From Oleomonas cavernae (GTDB lineage: Bacteria > Pseudomonadota > Alphaproteobacteria > Zavarziniales > Zavarziniaceae), in NCBI RefSeq assembly GCF_003590945.1, contig NZ_QYUK01000011.1, positions 2,858,909 through 2,922,908 of the forward strand: a stretch of DNA of 64,000 bases. The letters are read 5' to 3'. Made by a program: the position numbers and the translations under genes. The notes under the pieces are model-generated. The model was not told where the DNA came from, searched no databases, and was given only the letters and a program-made list of their open reading frames with translations. Below, in pieces: positions 24,686-33,985 of this stretch (the stretch's first letter is position 1; every line of letters starts with the position of its first letter).

Positions 24686-26131
24686 ATGCCTGACAGCCGG
24701 TCCTCTCGTTCCGCCGCGGGCGTGGCGACCATCGCGCCCTCACCCGGCCAAGCCGCACTGCATCCCCCGGTAGCCGTTGCGACGCGCACCGCGAAGACTC
24801 TAGCCCTGCTGGAACGCCCGATCGGCTCGACTCTGGCGCGGCTTGCGGTCCCCAACATACTCGCGATGTTGGTGACGGCGGCAGGCGGCATCGCCGAAGC
24901 CGCATACGCCGGCATGCTGGGCGTTGAAGCGTTGGCCGGCCTGGCCCTCGTATTCCCGTTCGTGATGCTCACGCAAATGCTGTCCGGCGGCTCGATCGGC
25001 GGCGCGATTTCTGCCGCCATTGCGCGCGCGCTCGGCAAGGGCGACATGGGGCGGGCCGAAAGGCTGATGCTGCATGTCGTCGTAATCTCCATTGTCGCCG
25101 CTATGGCCTCTGCCATCCTGTTTTCCTTGTTCGGCCGCGGCCTGCTCGAACTGCTCGGCGGTCGCGGCCAAGTGCTGGCCGCCGCCGCTGCTTACGCCGG
25201 CGTGTTCTTTCCCGGCTGCATCGCAATATGGCTCTGCAACTCGACGCTCTGTATCGTTCGTGGCACGGGCGACATGGCGGCCCCCTCGACGGTGCTGTTC
25301 GCCGTGACACTCAGCGCGATCCCGCTGTCGGGCGCGCTCGCGCTTGGGTGGGGCGTGTTTCCAGCCTTTGGCATGGCTGGCCTCGCCGCGGGCTTGGTAA
25401 TCCCTTACGGGCTCGGGGCGGTCACAGCACTCGGCTATATCGCCGCCGGCCGGATCGGGCTTGGATGGAGTGGCGCCTGGTCTCGGCTCGAGGGCGCCCT
25501 GTTCCGGGATATCCTCGGGGTCGGCCTGACCGCCTCGGTTTCATCGCTCCAGACGGTCCTCACCGTCATCGTGATGGTCGGGCTGGTCGGACAGTTCGGC
25601 GAAGGCGCACTGGCGGGTTACGGTATTGGCGCGCGGCTCGAATTCCTGATGATTCCCATCGTCTTCGGCATCGGCGCCGCGATGACCGCCATGGTCGGTG
25701 CGAACATTGGCGCCGGGCAGCACGAGCGCGCGCTCGCGGTCGCCTGGACCGGGTCGCTCGCCGCGGCCACGATCGTGGGCGCCATTGGCATCACCTTCGC
25801 CGTCTTCCCCGACCTGTGGCTGGGTGGCTTCCTGAACGCGGCGGATGCGGCGGCGTTGGACGCCGGTCGTCTCTACTTCAGGATCGTTGCACCGTTCTAC
25901 GCCTTCTTCGCGCTCGGCTTGGCACTCTACTTCGCCAGTCAGGGTGCAGGGCGGGTGTTATGGCCGGTCATCGCCGGCCTGCTCCGGCTGGCGATTGCGG
26001 TCGGCGGCGGGTTTTTGCTGACACATTGGCTCGATGTGGGCCTCGCCGGCGTACTCGTCGCGGTCGCCGCCGGTATGGCGGCTTTCGGCGCGACAACGGC
26101 TGCCGCCATCAGGTTGACGCGCTGGCGGTAA
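24686..26131 (+). CDS. MATE-family efflux transporter
   Basis: 481 residues with about 12 hydrophobic helices in two pseudo-repeats. After a 45-residue tail, TLARLAVPNILAMLVTAAGG begins the first bundle; ALVFPFVMLTQMLSGGSIGG and IPIVFGIGAAMTAMVGANIG are conserved MATE loops. Na+/H+-driven export of organic cations or aromatics across the inner membrane is the family role. Starts 26 bases after the MDR gene, so probably in the TetR-controlled operon and a detoxification partner. Confidence 0.92.
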   Translation: MPDSRSSRSAAGVATIAPSPGQAALHPPVAVATRTAKTLALLERPIGSTLARLAVPNILAMLVTAAGGIAEAAYAGMLGVEALAGLALVFPFVMLTQMLSGGSIGGAISAAIARALGKGDMGRAERLMLHVVVISIVAAMASAILFSLFGRGLLELLGGRGQVLAAAAAYAGVFFPGCIAIWLCNSTLCIVRGTGDMAAPSTVLFAVTLSAIPLSGALALGWGVFPAFGMAGLAAGLVIPYGLGAVTALGYIAAGRIGLGWSGAWSRLEGALFRDILGVGLTASVSSLQTVLTVIVMVGLVGQFGEGALAGYGIGARLEFLMIPIVFGIGAAMTAMVGANIGAGQHERALAVAWTGSLAAATIVGAIGITFAVFPDLWLGGFLNAADAAALDAGRLYFRIVAPFYAFFALGLALYFASQGAGRVLWPVIAGLLRLAIAVGGGFLLTHWLDVGLAGVLVAVAAGMAAFGATTAAAIRLTRWR

Positions 26132-26249
26132 CCATATTCGGTTGCGCGGCGGCATAAGCGCGCCGAGCCTTCCAGGGCCGGCCCGCCGCCTTTCCAAGCG
26201 GCGCAATCGGATTTGCCTTTGCGGGATTGCTGATTGGCGATCGACGACG

Positions 26250-27272
26250 ATGACGGACATGATCGGGGGCACATCGCTCCTCCACTATGCAAGCCTAGTA
26301 TCAAGTCTTGGCGGCGATCCCGAGGCGCTGATCCGCGCGCGCGGCGTGGACCCAACCTCGGTCGGCGATCCCGATCGGCTCATGAGCTTCTCCACCGCCG
26401 CCGCGCTCGTCGGTTCGGCGGCGGCGGAATTGAACTGCCCGGACTTCGGGATGCGGCTCGCCAAATGGCAAGGGATTCAGATCCTGGGCCCCGTGGCCTT
26501 GCTTATTCGCCATTCGGAGACCGTCGCCGATGCCATAGATGGGGTTTCGCGGTTTCTCTACCATTGTGCACCTCCCGACATTGCGAAACTGAAGCGGGGC
26601 CCGCAATCGGCGGTGTTCACCCTTGAGGTGGCACGGCGGCAACTTGCCTACCGGGAGCAGTGGATCGAGAAAGGACTGGTGATAGCGATGGAAGCGTTCC
26701 GGCTCATGCTCGGCGAGGCTTTCGTGCCGCTGCGCGTTACGATGCAGCATCGCCGCATCTCTCCACCGGGAACCTACCGCAAATATTTCGGCCGACCGGT
26801 GGAGTTCGGGTGCGAACTGAACTCCGTGCATCTCCCTGCCGACGCGCTGTGCCAGCCCATTCGCGGGCGAGATCCGGCGGTGCTGGCTTTGGCGGAAAGC
26901 CATCTCGCCCAAATCGGCCCCGCACTTCCGCTTGTCGAGCATGTGCGCGAACTGATCCATCAGATGTTCAAGGTCAATCGGGCCAATCTGGTCTCGATCG
27001 CGCAGGCGATGGATATACACCCGCGGGTACTCCAACGGCGCCTGGCCGAAGCCGGCTCGTCATTCGAGGGAATTCTCGACGTCGCACGCCGCGACCTGGC
27101 CCGGCATTTGTCGGCGACAGGAATGCCCGTGTCGCAAATCGCGGCGATGCTCGGCTATGCCGAACAGAGCAGCTATACGCGCGCCTGTTGGCGCTGGTAC
27201 AGCGAATCGCCGCGGCAACTGATTGCACGTTGCCGAAGAGACTCAAGCCGCAGCCAGGTCGTCGACCGCTAG
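26250..27272 (+). CDS. AraC-family regulator with arabinose-binding-like N-domain (OruR/GbuR type)
   Basis: 340 residues. The N-terminal AraC-binding-like domain (about 20-200, with LNCPDFGMRLAKWQGIQILG) precedes a C-terminal HTH_18: LVSIAQAMDIHPRVLQRRLA and PVSQIAAMLGYAEQSSYTRA. The RACWRWYSESPRQLIARC end is typical. ATG 26250 starts the homology. It is followed by the alcohol dehydrogenase/cupin/epoxide hydrolase group, its likely target, after a 281-base gap (27273-27553) in which I see no gene. Confidence 0.93.
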   Translation: MTDMIGGTSLLHYASLVSSLGGDPEALIRARGVDPTSVGDPDRLMSFSTAAALVGSAAAELNCPDFGMRLAKWQGIQILGPVALLIRHSETVADAIDGVSRFLYHCAPPDIAKLKRGPQSAVFTLEVARRQLAYREQWIEKGLVIAMEAFRLMLGEAFVPLRVTMQHRRISPPGTYRKYFGRPVEFGCELNSVHLPADALCQPIRGRDPAVLALAESHLAQIGPALPLVEHVRELIHQMFKVNRANLVSIAQAMDIHPRVLQRRLAEAGSSFEGILDVARRDLARHLSATGMPVSQIAAMLGYAEQSSYTRACWRWYSESPRQLIARCRRDSSRSQVVDR

Positions 27273-27553
27273 CGGGCCCTGGAACCGGCCTTGCATTCAG
27301 GCCTGGATAAGCCATCGCAGTCGTCAAATGACAAAACGCGTGTTCCTAAAGTCAAGTCTTCTCTGCTGTTACTCGCCACACTGAAGGCGAAGATGACAAG
27401 CGGGGCATCAGTCCCGTAGGGAGAGAAACGAAACCATGACGATCAACCCGTTTGGAAGCAGTCGCGCGGTTCATCGGCGGAGCGGGGTCGTGAACATGCT
27501 TGCTGGCGGTCATCTTGCCGTGTTCCGCGCCCAAAGCGGGGGAGAAACGGGCG

Positions 27554-28636
27554 ATGACCATGCGTGCGGTCGTCATGCGCAACGGTGCCCTGGAACTGGC
27601 CACGGCGCCGATCCCCAGGCCAGGCCCCGGCGAGGTATTGGTCAAGACGCTGGCCACAGGTATATGCGGCAGCGACCTGCACTGCGTGGCGCATGGCGAC
27701 CGCCTGCTGGCGAGCGCGCGTGCCGTAACCGGGGTCGATATCTATGATCCCAAGGAGCCCGTCATCCTGGGCCACGAATTCTGTGCGCAGGTTGTCGAGC
27801 ACGGCCCCGGTACGCGGGTTGCACATCCCGTTGGCATGCGAGTCGTCTCGGTGCCGTTCCTGCTGCGGCCCCAGCCCGTCACCATCGGCTTTGGGGGCTT
27901 CGACACGCCCGGCGGCTTTGCCGAGTACATGGTGCTGTCGGAAGACCTTCTGATCCCCGTGCCGGACAACGTGCCCAACGATATCGCCACCCTGGCGGAG
28001 CCGCTGGCGGTCGCGCTGCATGCGGTCAACCGCGGCAAACTGGGCCCGGATGACGTGCCCCTCGTGATCGGCTGCGGCCCGATCGGCCTCACCGTGATCG
28101 CCATCCTGAAGATGCGCGGCATCGGCCCCATCGTCGCCGCGGATTTCTCGCCGTCGCGGCGGGCAATGGCGACCAGGCTCGGCGCCGACCTGGTGGTCGA
28201 TCCGCGCGAGACTTCACCCTACGATTCCTGGCGGTCGGTCGCCGCCGCGCCGGACCCGGCGCGTCACGGCCGCCAGACGCCCATGTTTCCCCAGTTCGCC
28301 TACCGACCCTCTGCGATCTTCGAATGCGTCGGTGTCCCGGGCATCATCCAGCAGGTTCTGGCCGGCGCTCCGCCTTGCGCGAAAATCGTCGTCGCCGGGC
28401 TCTGCATGGAACACGACAGTTTCCAGCCCGCATTCGGCATCTTCAAGGAAGTCGACATGAGCTTCTGCATCGCCTACACGGTCGAGGAATTCGCGCAGGC
28501 CTTCGCCCATATCGCCGCGGGCGAGGTGCACATCGGGGCGCTCATCACGGGTCATGTCGGGCTCGAGGGTGTCCCCGATGCCTTCGCGCGGCTGGCTGAC
28601 CCCGAACGGGACGCGAAAGTTATCATCGTTCCATAG
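27554..28636 (+). CDS. Zinc-binding alcohol dehydrogenase (MDR)
   Basis: 360 residues. Catalytic zinc site ATGICGSDLHCVAHGDR and GHEFCAQVV; nucleotide-binding VIGCGPIGLTVIAILKMRG. The Cys-rich lobe that binds structural zinc in classical ADHs is not recognisable here, replaced by FLLRPQPVTIGFGGFDTPGG. This subgroup acts on polyols or alcohols in degradation clusters. The ATG 27554 follows GGGGGAGA. First of three same-strand catabolic genes. Confidence 0.92.
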   Translation: MTMRAVVMRNGALELATAPIPRPGPGEVLVKTLATGICGSDLHCVAHGDRLLASARAVTGVDIYDPKEPVILGHEFCAQVVEHGPGTRVAHPVGMRVVSVPFLLRPQPVTIGFGGFDTPGGFAEYMVLSEDLLIPVPDNVPNDIATLAEPLAVALHAVNRGKLGPDDVPLVIGCGPIGLTVIAILKMRGIGPIVAADFSPSRRAMATRLGADLVVDPRETSPYDSWRSVAAAPDPARHGRQTPMFPQFAYRPSAIFECVGVPGIIQQVLAGAPPCAKIVVAGLCMEHDSFQPAFGIFKEVDMSFCIAYTVEEFAQAFAHIAAGEVHIGALITGHVGLEGVPDAFARLADPERDAKVIIVP

Positions 28637-28706
28637 ATCCATGTAGCGGCGCCAGCTGCTTGCCCGGCGATGACCACTCCAGAAAAGAAGTTCAAAGGAG
28701 GAACCC

Positions 28707-29237
28707 ATGAACGACCAAACTCTCATGAAGCTGCCTGTCTTCTCGTTGCCGCAGGACCGGCTTCTCACGCTCAATGTCGACGATATTCCGGTGATGAAGG
28801 ATGCGCTCGGGCCAGGGGTCAATTTCCAACCCCTGCTGGCCGACCCGGAGGCCGGCCTCCTGGTTGCGATAACCAGATTCGCGCCCGGCGCCCACGTGCC
28901 CGCCCATCTGCATACCGGGGCTGTGCATGGCTACACGCTGAAGGGCAGTTGGTTCTACAAGGAATACCCCGACCAGCTTCAGACGCCGGGATCCTACCTG
29001 TATGAACCGGCATCGTCCGTGCACACGTTCTGCGTTCCGGAAACGAACACCGAGGAGACGGTTGTCCTGTTCGTCGTTTTCGGCGCCAACGTCAGCTTCG
29101 ACGAAACGGGAAAGTTTCATTCGGTCCTTGACGCCATCACCGTCCAGAACCTGGTCAAAATGTGCTCGGAGCGGCAGGGGATCGCCGAGGTCCGCTACCT
29201 GCAAGGTGGCTCCGTGAGATACACCACCGACAAGTAG
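28707..29237 (+). CDS. Cupin, 2,4'-dihydroxyacetophenone dioxygenase family
   Basis: 176 residues. A cupin barrel with metal ligands in HVPAHLHTGAVHGYTLKGSW (His pair), a Glu in WFYKEYPDQLQTPGSYLYEP, and His in SSVHTF. This is the pattern of 2,4'-dihydroxyacetophenone dioxygenase, which cleaves a C-C bond next to a carbonyl using Fe and O2. The real substrate here may differ. AAAGGAGG ribosome site just before the ATG. Between the alcohol dehydrogenase and an epoxide-hydrolase-like gene. Confidence 0.85.
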   Translation: MNDQTLMKLPVFSLPQDRLLTLNVDDIPVMKDALGPGVNFQPLLADPEAGLLVAITRFAPGAHVPAHLHTGAVHGYTLKGSWFYKEYPDQLQTPGSYLYEPASSVHTFCVPETNTEETVVLFVVFGANVSFDETGKFHSVLDAITVQNLVKMCSERQGIAEVRYLQGGSVRYTTDK

Positions 29238-29385
29238 CACTTCCCGATCGAGCCGTGTCCGGCGGCGTGTCGACGGTTGCCCCTGCAGTCGCGCGCGCCG
29301 CCGTGCCGAAGGATGCATCGATCAGAAAGCTGAACTGTCGTCGGTTGGGCGCTGGGGGGCGCCCCTGAAGCATTGGTGGTGGGAG

Positions 29386-30453
29386 ATGGTTATGACAGAT
29401 CCTGTCTGGGAACGCCGAACCGTTCATGCGAACGGGCAACGCATCAATCTAACGATTGCTGGGACCTCCGGCCCGTTGGTGCTCCTCTGCCATGGGTTTC
29501 CCGAATCCTGGTACTCATGGCGACACCAACTCGCCGCGCTCGCCGCGGCTGGCTACCGCGCCGTGGCGATGGACATGGTCGGCTATGGCCGGTCGTCGAA
29601 GCCATCGGATCCAGCCGCCTATGGGATGACCGAACTGGTTGCCACTTGTGTAGGCACGGTGGAAGCCCTGGGCGAGTCGACCGCGGTGATCGTCGGGCAT
29701 GACTTCGGCGCCCCGGTCGCCTGGACAGCAGCCTGGACCCGGCCGGAAGTTTTCACGGCGGTGGTCGGGATGAGCGTGCCTTTCGGTGCGCGCGGCTTGG
29801 GCTGCCTTCCCGGCAGCCCCTTCGGCGAGATCAGGCCGAGTGAAGCAGCGGCACAACTCGCCGGTCCGGACAGAATGTTCTACCATGAGTATTTCGGGCT
29901 CCACAGCGAACAGGCTGCGGAGGAGGCGGATCGCGACCTGCGGAGCTGGCTCACCAGCGCGTTCTACACCCTGTCGGCGGACCGTCCAGCGCCCCCCGAA
30001 CTTGCGGGTGTGGACCTGACGAAGTTGCCCGAGGCCATGCTCCGCGAATTCGTAGGCGCCGCGATGTCCGTGCCGCGGACACAGGGGATGCGCAGTCTGC
30101 TGGAACTGCCTGAGACATTGCCGACTTGGCTCGACAAAGATGCGCTCGATTACTTCGTGGCCGAATTTGAATACGGCGGGCTTGCGGGGCCCTTGAACTA
30201 CTACAAGAACGGGGATCGGGACTGGGAGATCCTGGGGCAGTATCAAGGAAAGCCCCTTACCGTACCCGCCCTGTTCATCGGGGGCGACCGCGACATCGTC
30301 ACCATCTGGAGCCAGGAGGCGATTGTCCGAGCGGCCGAAGTGATCACCGACCTCCGTGGAACAGTTATCATTCCCAATTGCGGACACTGGATCCAGCAGG
30401 AGCAACCAGTCGCCGCCAATAGAGCACTGATCGGGTTCCTGCAATCCCTATGA
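29386..30453 (+). CDS. Alpha/beta hydrolase, epoxide hydrolase-like
   Basis: 355 residues. Oxyanion motif HGFPESWYSWRHQLAALAAA, nucleophile Asp in VIVGHDFGAPVAWTAAWTRP, lid Tyr in GPLNYYKNGDRDW, acid in FIGGDRDIVT and His in NCGHWIQQEQP: the complete epoxide hydrolase set. It hydrolyses epoxides to diols; haloalkane dehalogenase-type chemistry is less likely with this lid Tyr. It converges with the GMC gene (28 bases between stops). Confidence 0.93.
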   Translation: MVMTDPVWERRTVHANGQRINLTIAGTSGPLVLLCHGFPESWYSWRHQLAALAAAGYRAVAMDMVGYGRSSKPSDPAAYGMTELVATCVGTVEALGESTAVIVGHDFGAPVAWTAAWTRPEVFTAVVGMSVPFGARGLGCLPGSPFGEIRPSEAAAQLAGPDRMFYHEYFGLHSEQAAEEADRDLRSWLTSAFYTLSADRPAPPELAGVDLTKLPEAMLREFVGAAMSVPRTQGMRSLLELPETLPTWLDKDALDYFVAEFEYGGLAGPLNYYKNGDRDWEILGQYQGKPLTVPALFIGGDRDIVTIWSQEAIVRAAEVITDLRGTVIIPNCGHWIQQEQPVAANRALIGFLQSL

Positions 30454-30481
30454 CGCCGCCTGCGAGTAAGAGTCCCTGTCG

Positions 30482-32080
30482 TCACATAGGAGCAGCAAGC
30501 GGAACCTGTGCCATGGCATATTCGGCCAGCGCCGTGATCGTCAATGCCGGGTTGACGCCGGGATTGGCGGGCATGGCGGCGCCATCGCATACCAGCATGT
30601 TGCGGTAGCCAAAAACTTGCAGGTGCTGATCGATCACGCCGCTCGCGGTGTCGGCGCCGATGACGGCGCCGCCCAGCACATGCGCGGTCGTCGGGATATT
30701 GCCCAGCGCCTCGAGCACATTGCTTTGCGCGATGCCACCCGTGTGCCGGGCCAACCACTGGGCCGCCTGGTTGCCGATCTCGATATAGGTCGGGTTGGGC
30801 TTGTCGCGGTTCTGGCGGGTGACTAGGCGATAGCCGCGGGCGAACCAGCGCTTGCGGGCGCTGAGCGCGATCGCGTTGTCCAGAGTCTGCATCACCAGGA
30901 GCATGACCGTGCGCCGGCTCCAACCGACCGGCCACAGCGTTTTCAGCCACTGCGCCGGATGCCGCACGATGCTCGCCAGCCATTTGAGCGGCCGGGTCAC
31001 CCGGTTGCCGTCGCCGACCAGCACCGTGTAGAGCAGGCTCAGGACGTCGGCACGCTGGCCGTAGGTGAGGAATTCGATGTGCGTGTCCTGATCGACATGC
31101 ACGCTGCTGCTGGTGGTGACGTCGTTCCAGGTTCCGCGGTCCTCGGGCAGTCGCACGGTCAGCACGGATTCGCTGTTGGTGCGCACCAGTTCACCCAGGC
31201 GGTCGCTAATCCGCGGCAACGATCCGCCGTGCTTGCAGTTGGCGAGCAGCTCGTTGGTGCCCAGGGCCCCGCCGGCAAAGACGATGCCGCGCGCGGAGAG
31301 CGTCTGCCGGCTGCGGGCGAACCAAGCGCCAGGGCGCTGCGTGATGACGCGGTAACCGTCGCTGCCGTCGGGTGCACCGAGCGGCTTCACATCGATTACT
31401 TCGCGTTCGGCCAGGATTGCCACGCCGCGTTTCTCGGCAAACCAGAGATAGTTTTTCGACAACGTGTTCACGGCCCCAACACGACATCCCACCAGGCAGG
31501 CCCCGCAACGGGTACAGCCGGTGCGGTCGGGCCCGTTACCGCCGAAATAGGGATCCGTGACGGTCCTGCCCGGCTCGCCGAAGAACACCCCAATGGGCGG
31601 GCGTGAGAACCTGTTCTCACCCCCGAAGTGCCGCGCCATGTCGCGGGCAAGCTGCTGACCCGGCGAATCGAAGGGTACCGTTGCAACGCCGAGCATGCGC
31701 TCGGCAGTGACATAGTGAGGCTGAAGCACCTGATCCCAGGCGCCAAGTGCGCGCCACTGCGGGTCGGCAAAGAATTCCGGCTTGGCGCGAAGAAGCACAC
31801 CGCCGTAAACGACACTGCCGCCGCCCACCGCAATCTGGTTGGGCGTGAATACGTGGCGGAACAGCCGCATGCGCATGATGCCTTTCAGGCCCAGCGCCGG
31901 GGCCCAGAAGTATTTGCGGAACTGCCAGGTAGACCGGGGCAGGTCCTCATCGCGATAGCGCCGGCCGCGCTCGATCACGCCGACGCGGTGGCCCTTCTCC
32001 GCCAGGCGCAGCGCCGAGACGCTGCCGCCGAAGCCCGAGCCGATCACCAGCCAGTCGAAATCGAAAGGCACCTTGGTCAA
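30482..32080 (-). CDS. GMC-family FAD oxidoreductase (cholesterol-oxidase-like)
   Basis: 532 residues. FAD-binding FDWLVIGSGFGGSVSALRLA at the N-terminus, TPNQIAVGGGSVVYGGVLLR, and a C-terminal GMC_oxred_C (HVLGGAVIGADTASGVIDQH, then NMLVCDGAAMPANPGVNPAL). A CTRCGACLVGCRVGAVNTLS Cys cluster lies mid-protein. These enzymes oxidise sterol or other hydrophobic alcohols. I choose TTG 32080, since GGGAGGA is six bases before it and the family N-terminus begins there. Last gene of the minus operon that starts at 37383. Confidence 0.9.
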   Translation of the reverse strand: MTKVPFDFDWLVIGSGFGGSVSALRLAEKGHRVGVIERGRRYRDEDLPRSTWQFRKYFWAPALGLKGIMRMRLFRHVFTPNQIAVGGGSVVYGGVLLRAKPEFFADPQWRALGAWDQVLQPHYVTAERMLGVATVPFDSPGQQLARDMARHFGGENRFSRPPIGVFFGEPGRTVTDPYFGGNGPDRTGCTRCGACLVGCRVGAVNTLSKNYLWFAEKRGVAILAEREVIDVKPLGAPDGSDGYRVITQRPGAWFARSRQTLSARGIVFAGGALGTNELLANCKHGGSLPRISDRLGELVRTNSESVLTVRLPEDRGTWNDVTTSSSVHVDQDTHIEFLTYGQRADVLSLLYTVLVGDGNRVTRPLKWLASIVRHPAQWLKTLWPVGWSRRTVMLLVMQTLDNAIALSARKRWFARGYRLVTRQNRDKPNPTYIEIGNQAAQWLARHTGGIAQSNVLEALGNIPTTAHVLGGAVIGADTASGVIDQHLQVFGYRNMLVCDGAAMPANPGVNPALTITALAEYAMAQVPLAAPM

Positions 32081-32121
32081 TTGGAATCCTCCCTGCCCGC
32101 CGCTGCGGTGGCCGGCCGCGA

Positions 32122-33132
32122 TCAGTCCGCGCACATCCGGATGACGACCTTGCCGTTGGCCTTACCCTCTTCCACGCGGGCGATCGCCTGGGGTGTTTCC
32201 TCGAACGGAAAAACCGAGTCCACATGCGGCCGGACCGAACCGTTCTCGATCAAGGAATTGAGGCTTTCGAGCTGCCGGCCATCGGCGCGCATGAACAAAT
32301 AACGGTAACGCGCGCCGGCCCGCCGTGCGGCGGCATTCGGCCGTGCGCTCATGGCCCAGAACACGGGCCAGAGCAGCGCGCTCACATGGAGCTTTTTGGC
32401 GAGCGCCACATCGGGCCCGTCGGCGATCGAGACCACCGTGGCCCCGGGCTTCACGCAGTTGAAACTGCGCAGGAGGTTGGCCATGCCGACCGAATCGAGC
32501 ACGGCATCCATGCCCCGCACCACGTCCTCGAAACGCCGGGCCTGACGGTCGATCACCGTGTCGGCCCCCACCCCCTGGACGAACGAGACATTCCGGCCGC
32601 TGACTGTCGTGACGACGTGCAGGCCCATGTGTTTTGCCAACTGGATCGCGACACTGCCCACGGCGCCGGCGCCGGCATGGATCAGGACCGACTGCCCGCG
32701 CTTGAGCGCCGCTGCCTCGGTCAGGAACTGCTGCGCAGTGAGAATGACCAGCGGCAGGGAGGCGGCCTCGACATGGGACAGCGCCGTGGGCTTGGGCGCG
32801 ACCGCGGCCTCGTCGGCCACGGTTTCCTCGGCAAAGGTCCCGATCCGGCTTTCCGGAAGCCGGGTGTATACGGCATCGCCCACCCGGAAGCGACCGACCT
32901 CCTGTCCCACCTCGGTCACGACGCCGGAGCAGTCGTTGCCCATCACCAGCGGGAAGCGGTAGGGCAGCAGGACTTTGAGGTCGCCCTGGCGGATCCTGAG
33001 ATCCAGCGGGTTGACGCTGGCCGCGTGGACCCGGATTCGAACGTCCCGCGGGCCGAGTGCCAATGCCGGCACCTGCCCGCGTTCCAGTACTTTGGGTCCG
33101 CCATACTTTCGGATGTAGAAGGCATCGACCAT
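32122..33132 (-). CDS. NADP-dependent MDR oxidoreductase (quinone-reductase-like)
   Basis: 336 residues. VHAASVNPLDLRIRQGDLKV, PLVMGNDCSGVVTEVG and VLIHAGAGAVGSVAIQLAKH define a zinc-free MDR. It probably reduces an alpha,beta-unsaturated carbonyl intermediate of the pathway encoded by this operon. Paralogous by eye to the MDR at 23658. Gap of 41 bases to the GMC gene. Confidence 0.93.
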   Translation of the reverse strand: MVDAFYIRKYGGPKVLERGQVPALALGPRDVRIRVHAASVNPLDLRIRQGDLKVLLPYRFPLVMGNDCSGVVTEVGQEVGRFRVGDAVYTRLPESRIGTFAEETVADEAAVAPKPTALSHVEAASLPLVILTAQQFLTEAAALKRGQSVLIHAGAGAVGSVAIQLAKHMGLHVVTTVSGRNVSFVQGVGADTVIDRQARRFEDVVRGMDAVLDSVGMANLLRSFNCVKPGATVVSIADGPDVALAKKLHVSALLWPVFWAMSARPNAAARRAGARYRYLFMRADGRQLESLNSLIENGSVRPHVDSVFPFEETPQAIARVEEGKANGKVVIRMCAD

Positions 33133-33180
33133 GACCGGCTCCTGTGATGTCGGGCGGGTGTTGACAGGTAATTACGCAAA

Positions 33181-33984
33181 TTACTTGGCGATAAGCCGAA
33201 CAACCCAGCGGGTAAGCGCCGAAGGGGCGAAGCGCGTCGCAAGCGACAGAACGGCAGCCTGCAGGCCGACCATCCAGTGCGTCTTGCGAAGGCGCCGCGT
33301 CGTCGTCGCGCAAGTCCACACCGTCGAGGCCACGTCGGCCGGCGTCAGGCGGATGCCCAGCGACCTGGCACTGGAAATATGCCTGAAGTCGTCGGCCATC
33401 GCCGTCCTGACAAAGCTTGGCCAGACCGCACTGACGCGGATGCCGAAGCGGTTCCATTCGAGGTCCAGCCCCTCGGTGAAGCCGCGGACGGCAAACTTGG
33501 TCGCCGAATAAGTCGCAAGCTCAGGCTGGCCGTAGATGGCCGTGGCGGAAGCCATGTTGATCACCTGGGCACGCGGGGTGCGCTGCAGGTAGGGAAAAGC
33601 GCTGTGGCAGCCGGTGATCATCCCGCGGACGTTCACGGCCAGCATGGCATCGTGCCGGGACAGGGGCACGGCTTCGAATGACCCCGTCGAGAGGATGCCA
33701 GCATTGTTGAGCAGGACGTCGAGGCGGTTTCCGCTGCGTTCCCAAAAGGCCGCCAATGCGCTCTGCCAGGCCGCGGGGTCGCTCACGTCGAGACCGCCCG
33801 AGACCGCATTGCCCTGCCCCAGGGAGGCAGCAACTGCGTCGGCGCCCGGGGCGTTGATGTCATAGAGCCCGACGAACCAGCCGCGCCGTGCAAAGAGCTC
33901 GGCGCAGGCGCGCCCGATCCCGGAAGCGGCACCGGTCACGAAGATGGCCGGCCGGCCCTGTGTTGAAGCAGCTCTCATCTCCAA
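33181..33984 (-). CDS. Short-chain dehydrogenase/reductase
   Basis: 267 residues. Rossmann TGAASGIGRACAELF, LNNAGILSTG, Ser in VINMASATAIYG, and the YSATK catalytic Tyr/Lys (YSATKFAVRGFTEGLDLEWN). NAD(P)-dependent alcohol/ketone interconversion in the operon. Start is TTG 33984 (AGGGGG six bases before) or ATG 33978. The stop of the ligase gene ends one base upstream, so it is translationally tight. Confidence 0.92.
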   Translation of the reverse strand: MEMRAASTQGRPAIFVTGAASGIGRACAELFARRGWFVGLYDINAPGADAVAASLGQGNAVSGGLDVSDPAAWQSALAAFWERSGNRLDVLLNNAGILSTGSFEAVPLSRHDAMLAVNVRGMITGCHSAFPYLQRTPRAQVINMASATAIYGQPELATYSATKFAVRGFTEGLDLEWNRFGIRVSAVWPSFVRTAMADDFRHISSARSLGIRLTPADVASTVWTCATTTRRLRKTHWMVGLQAAVLSLATRFAPSALTRWVVRLIAK

Positions 33985-33985
33985 C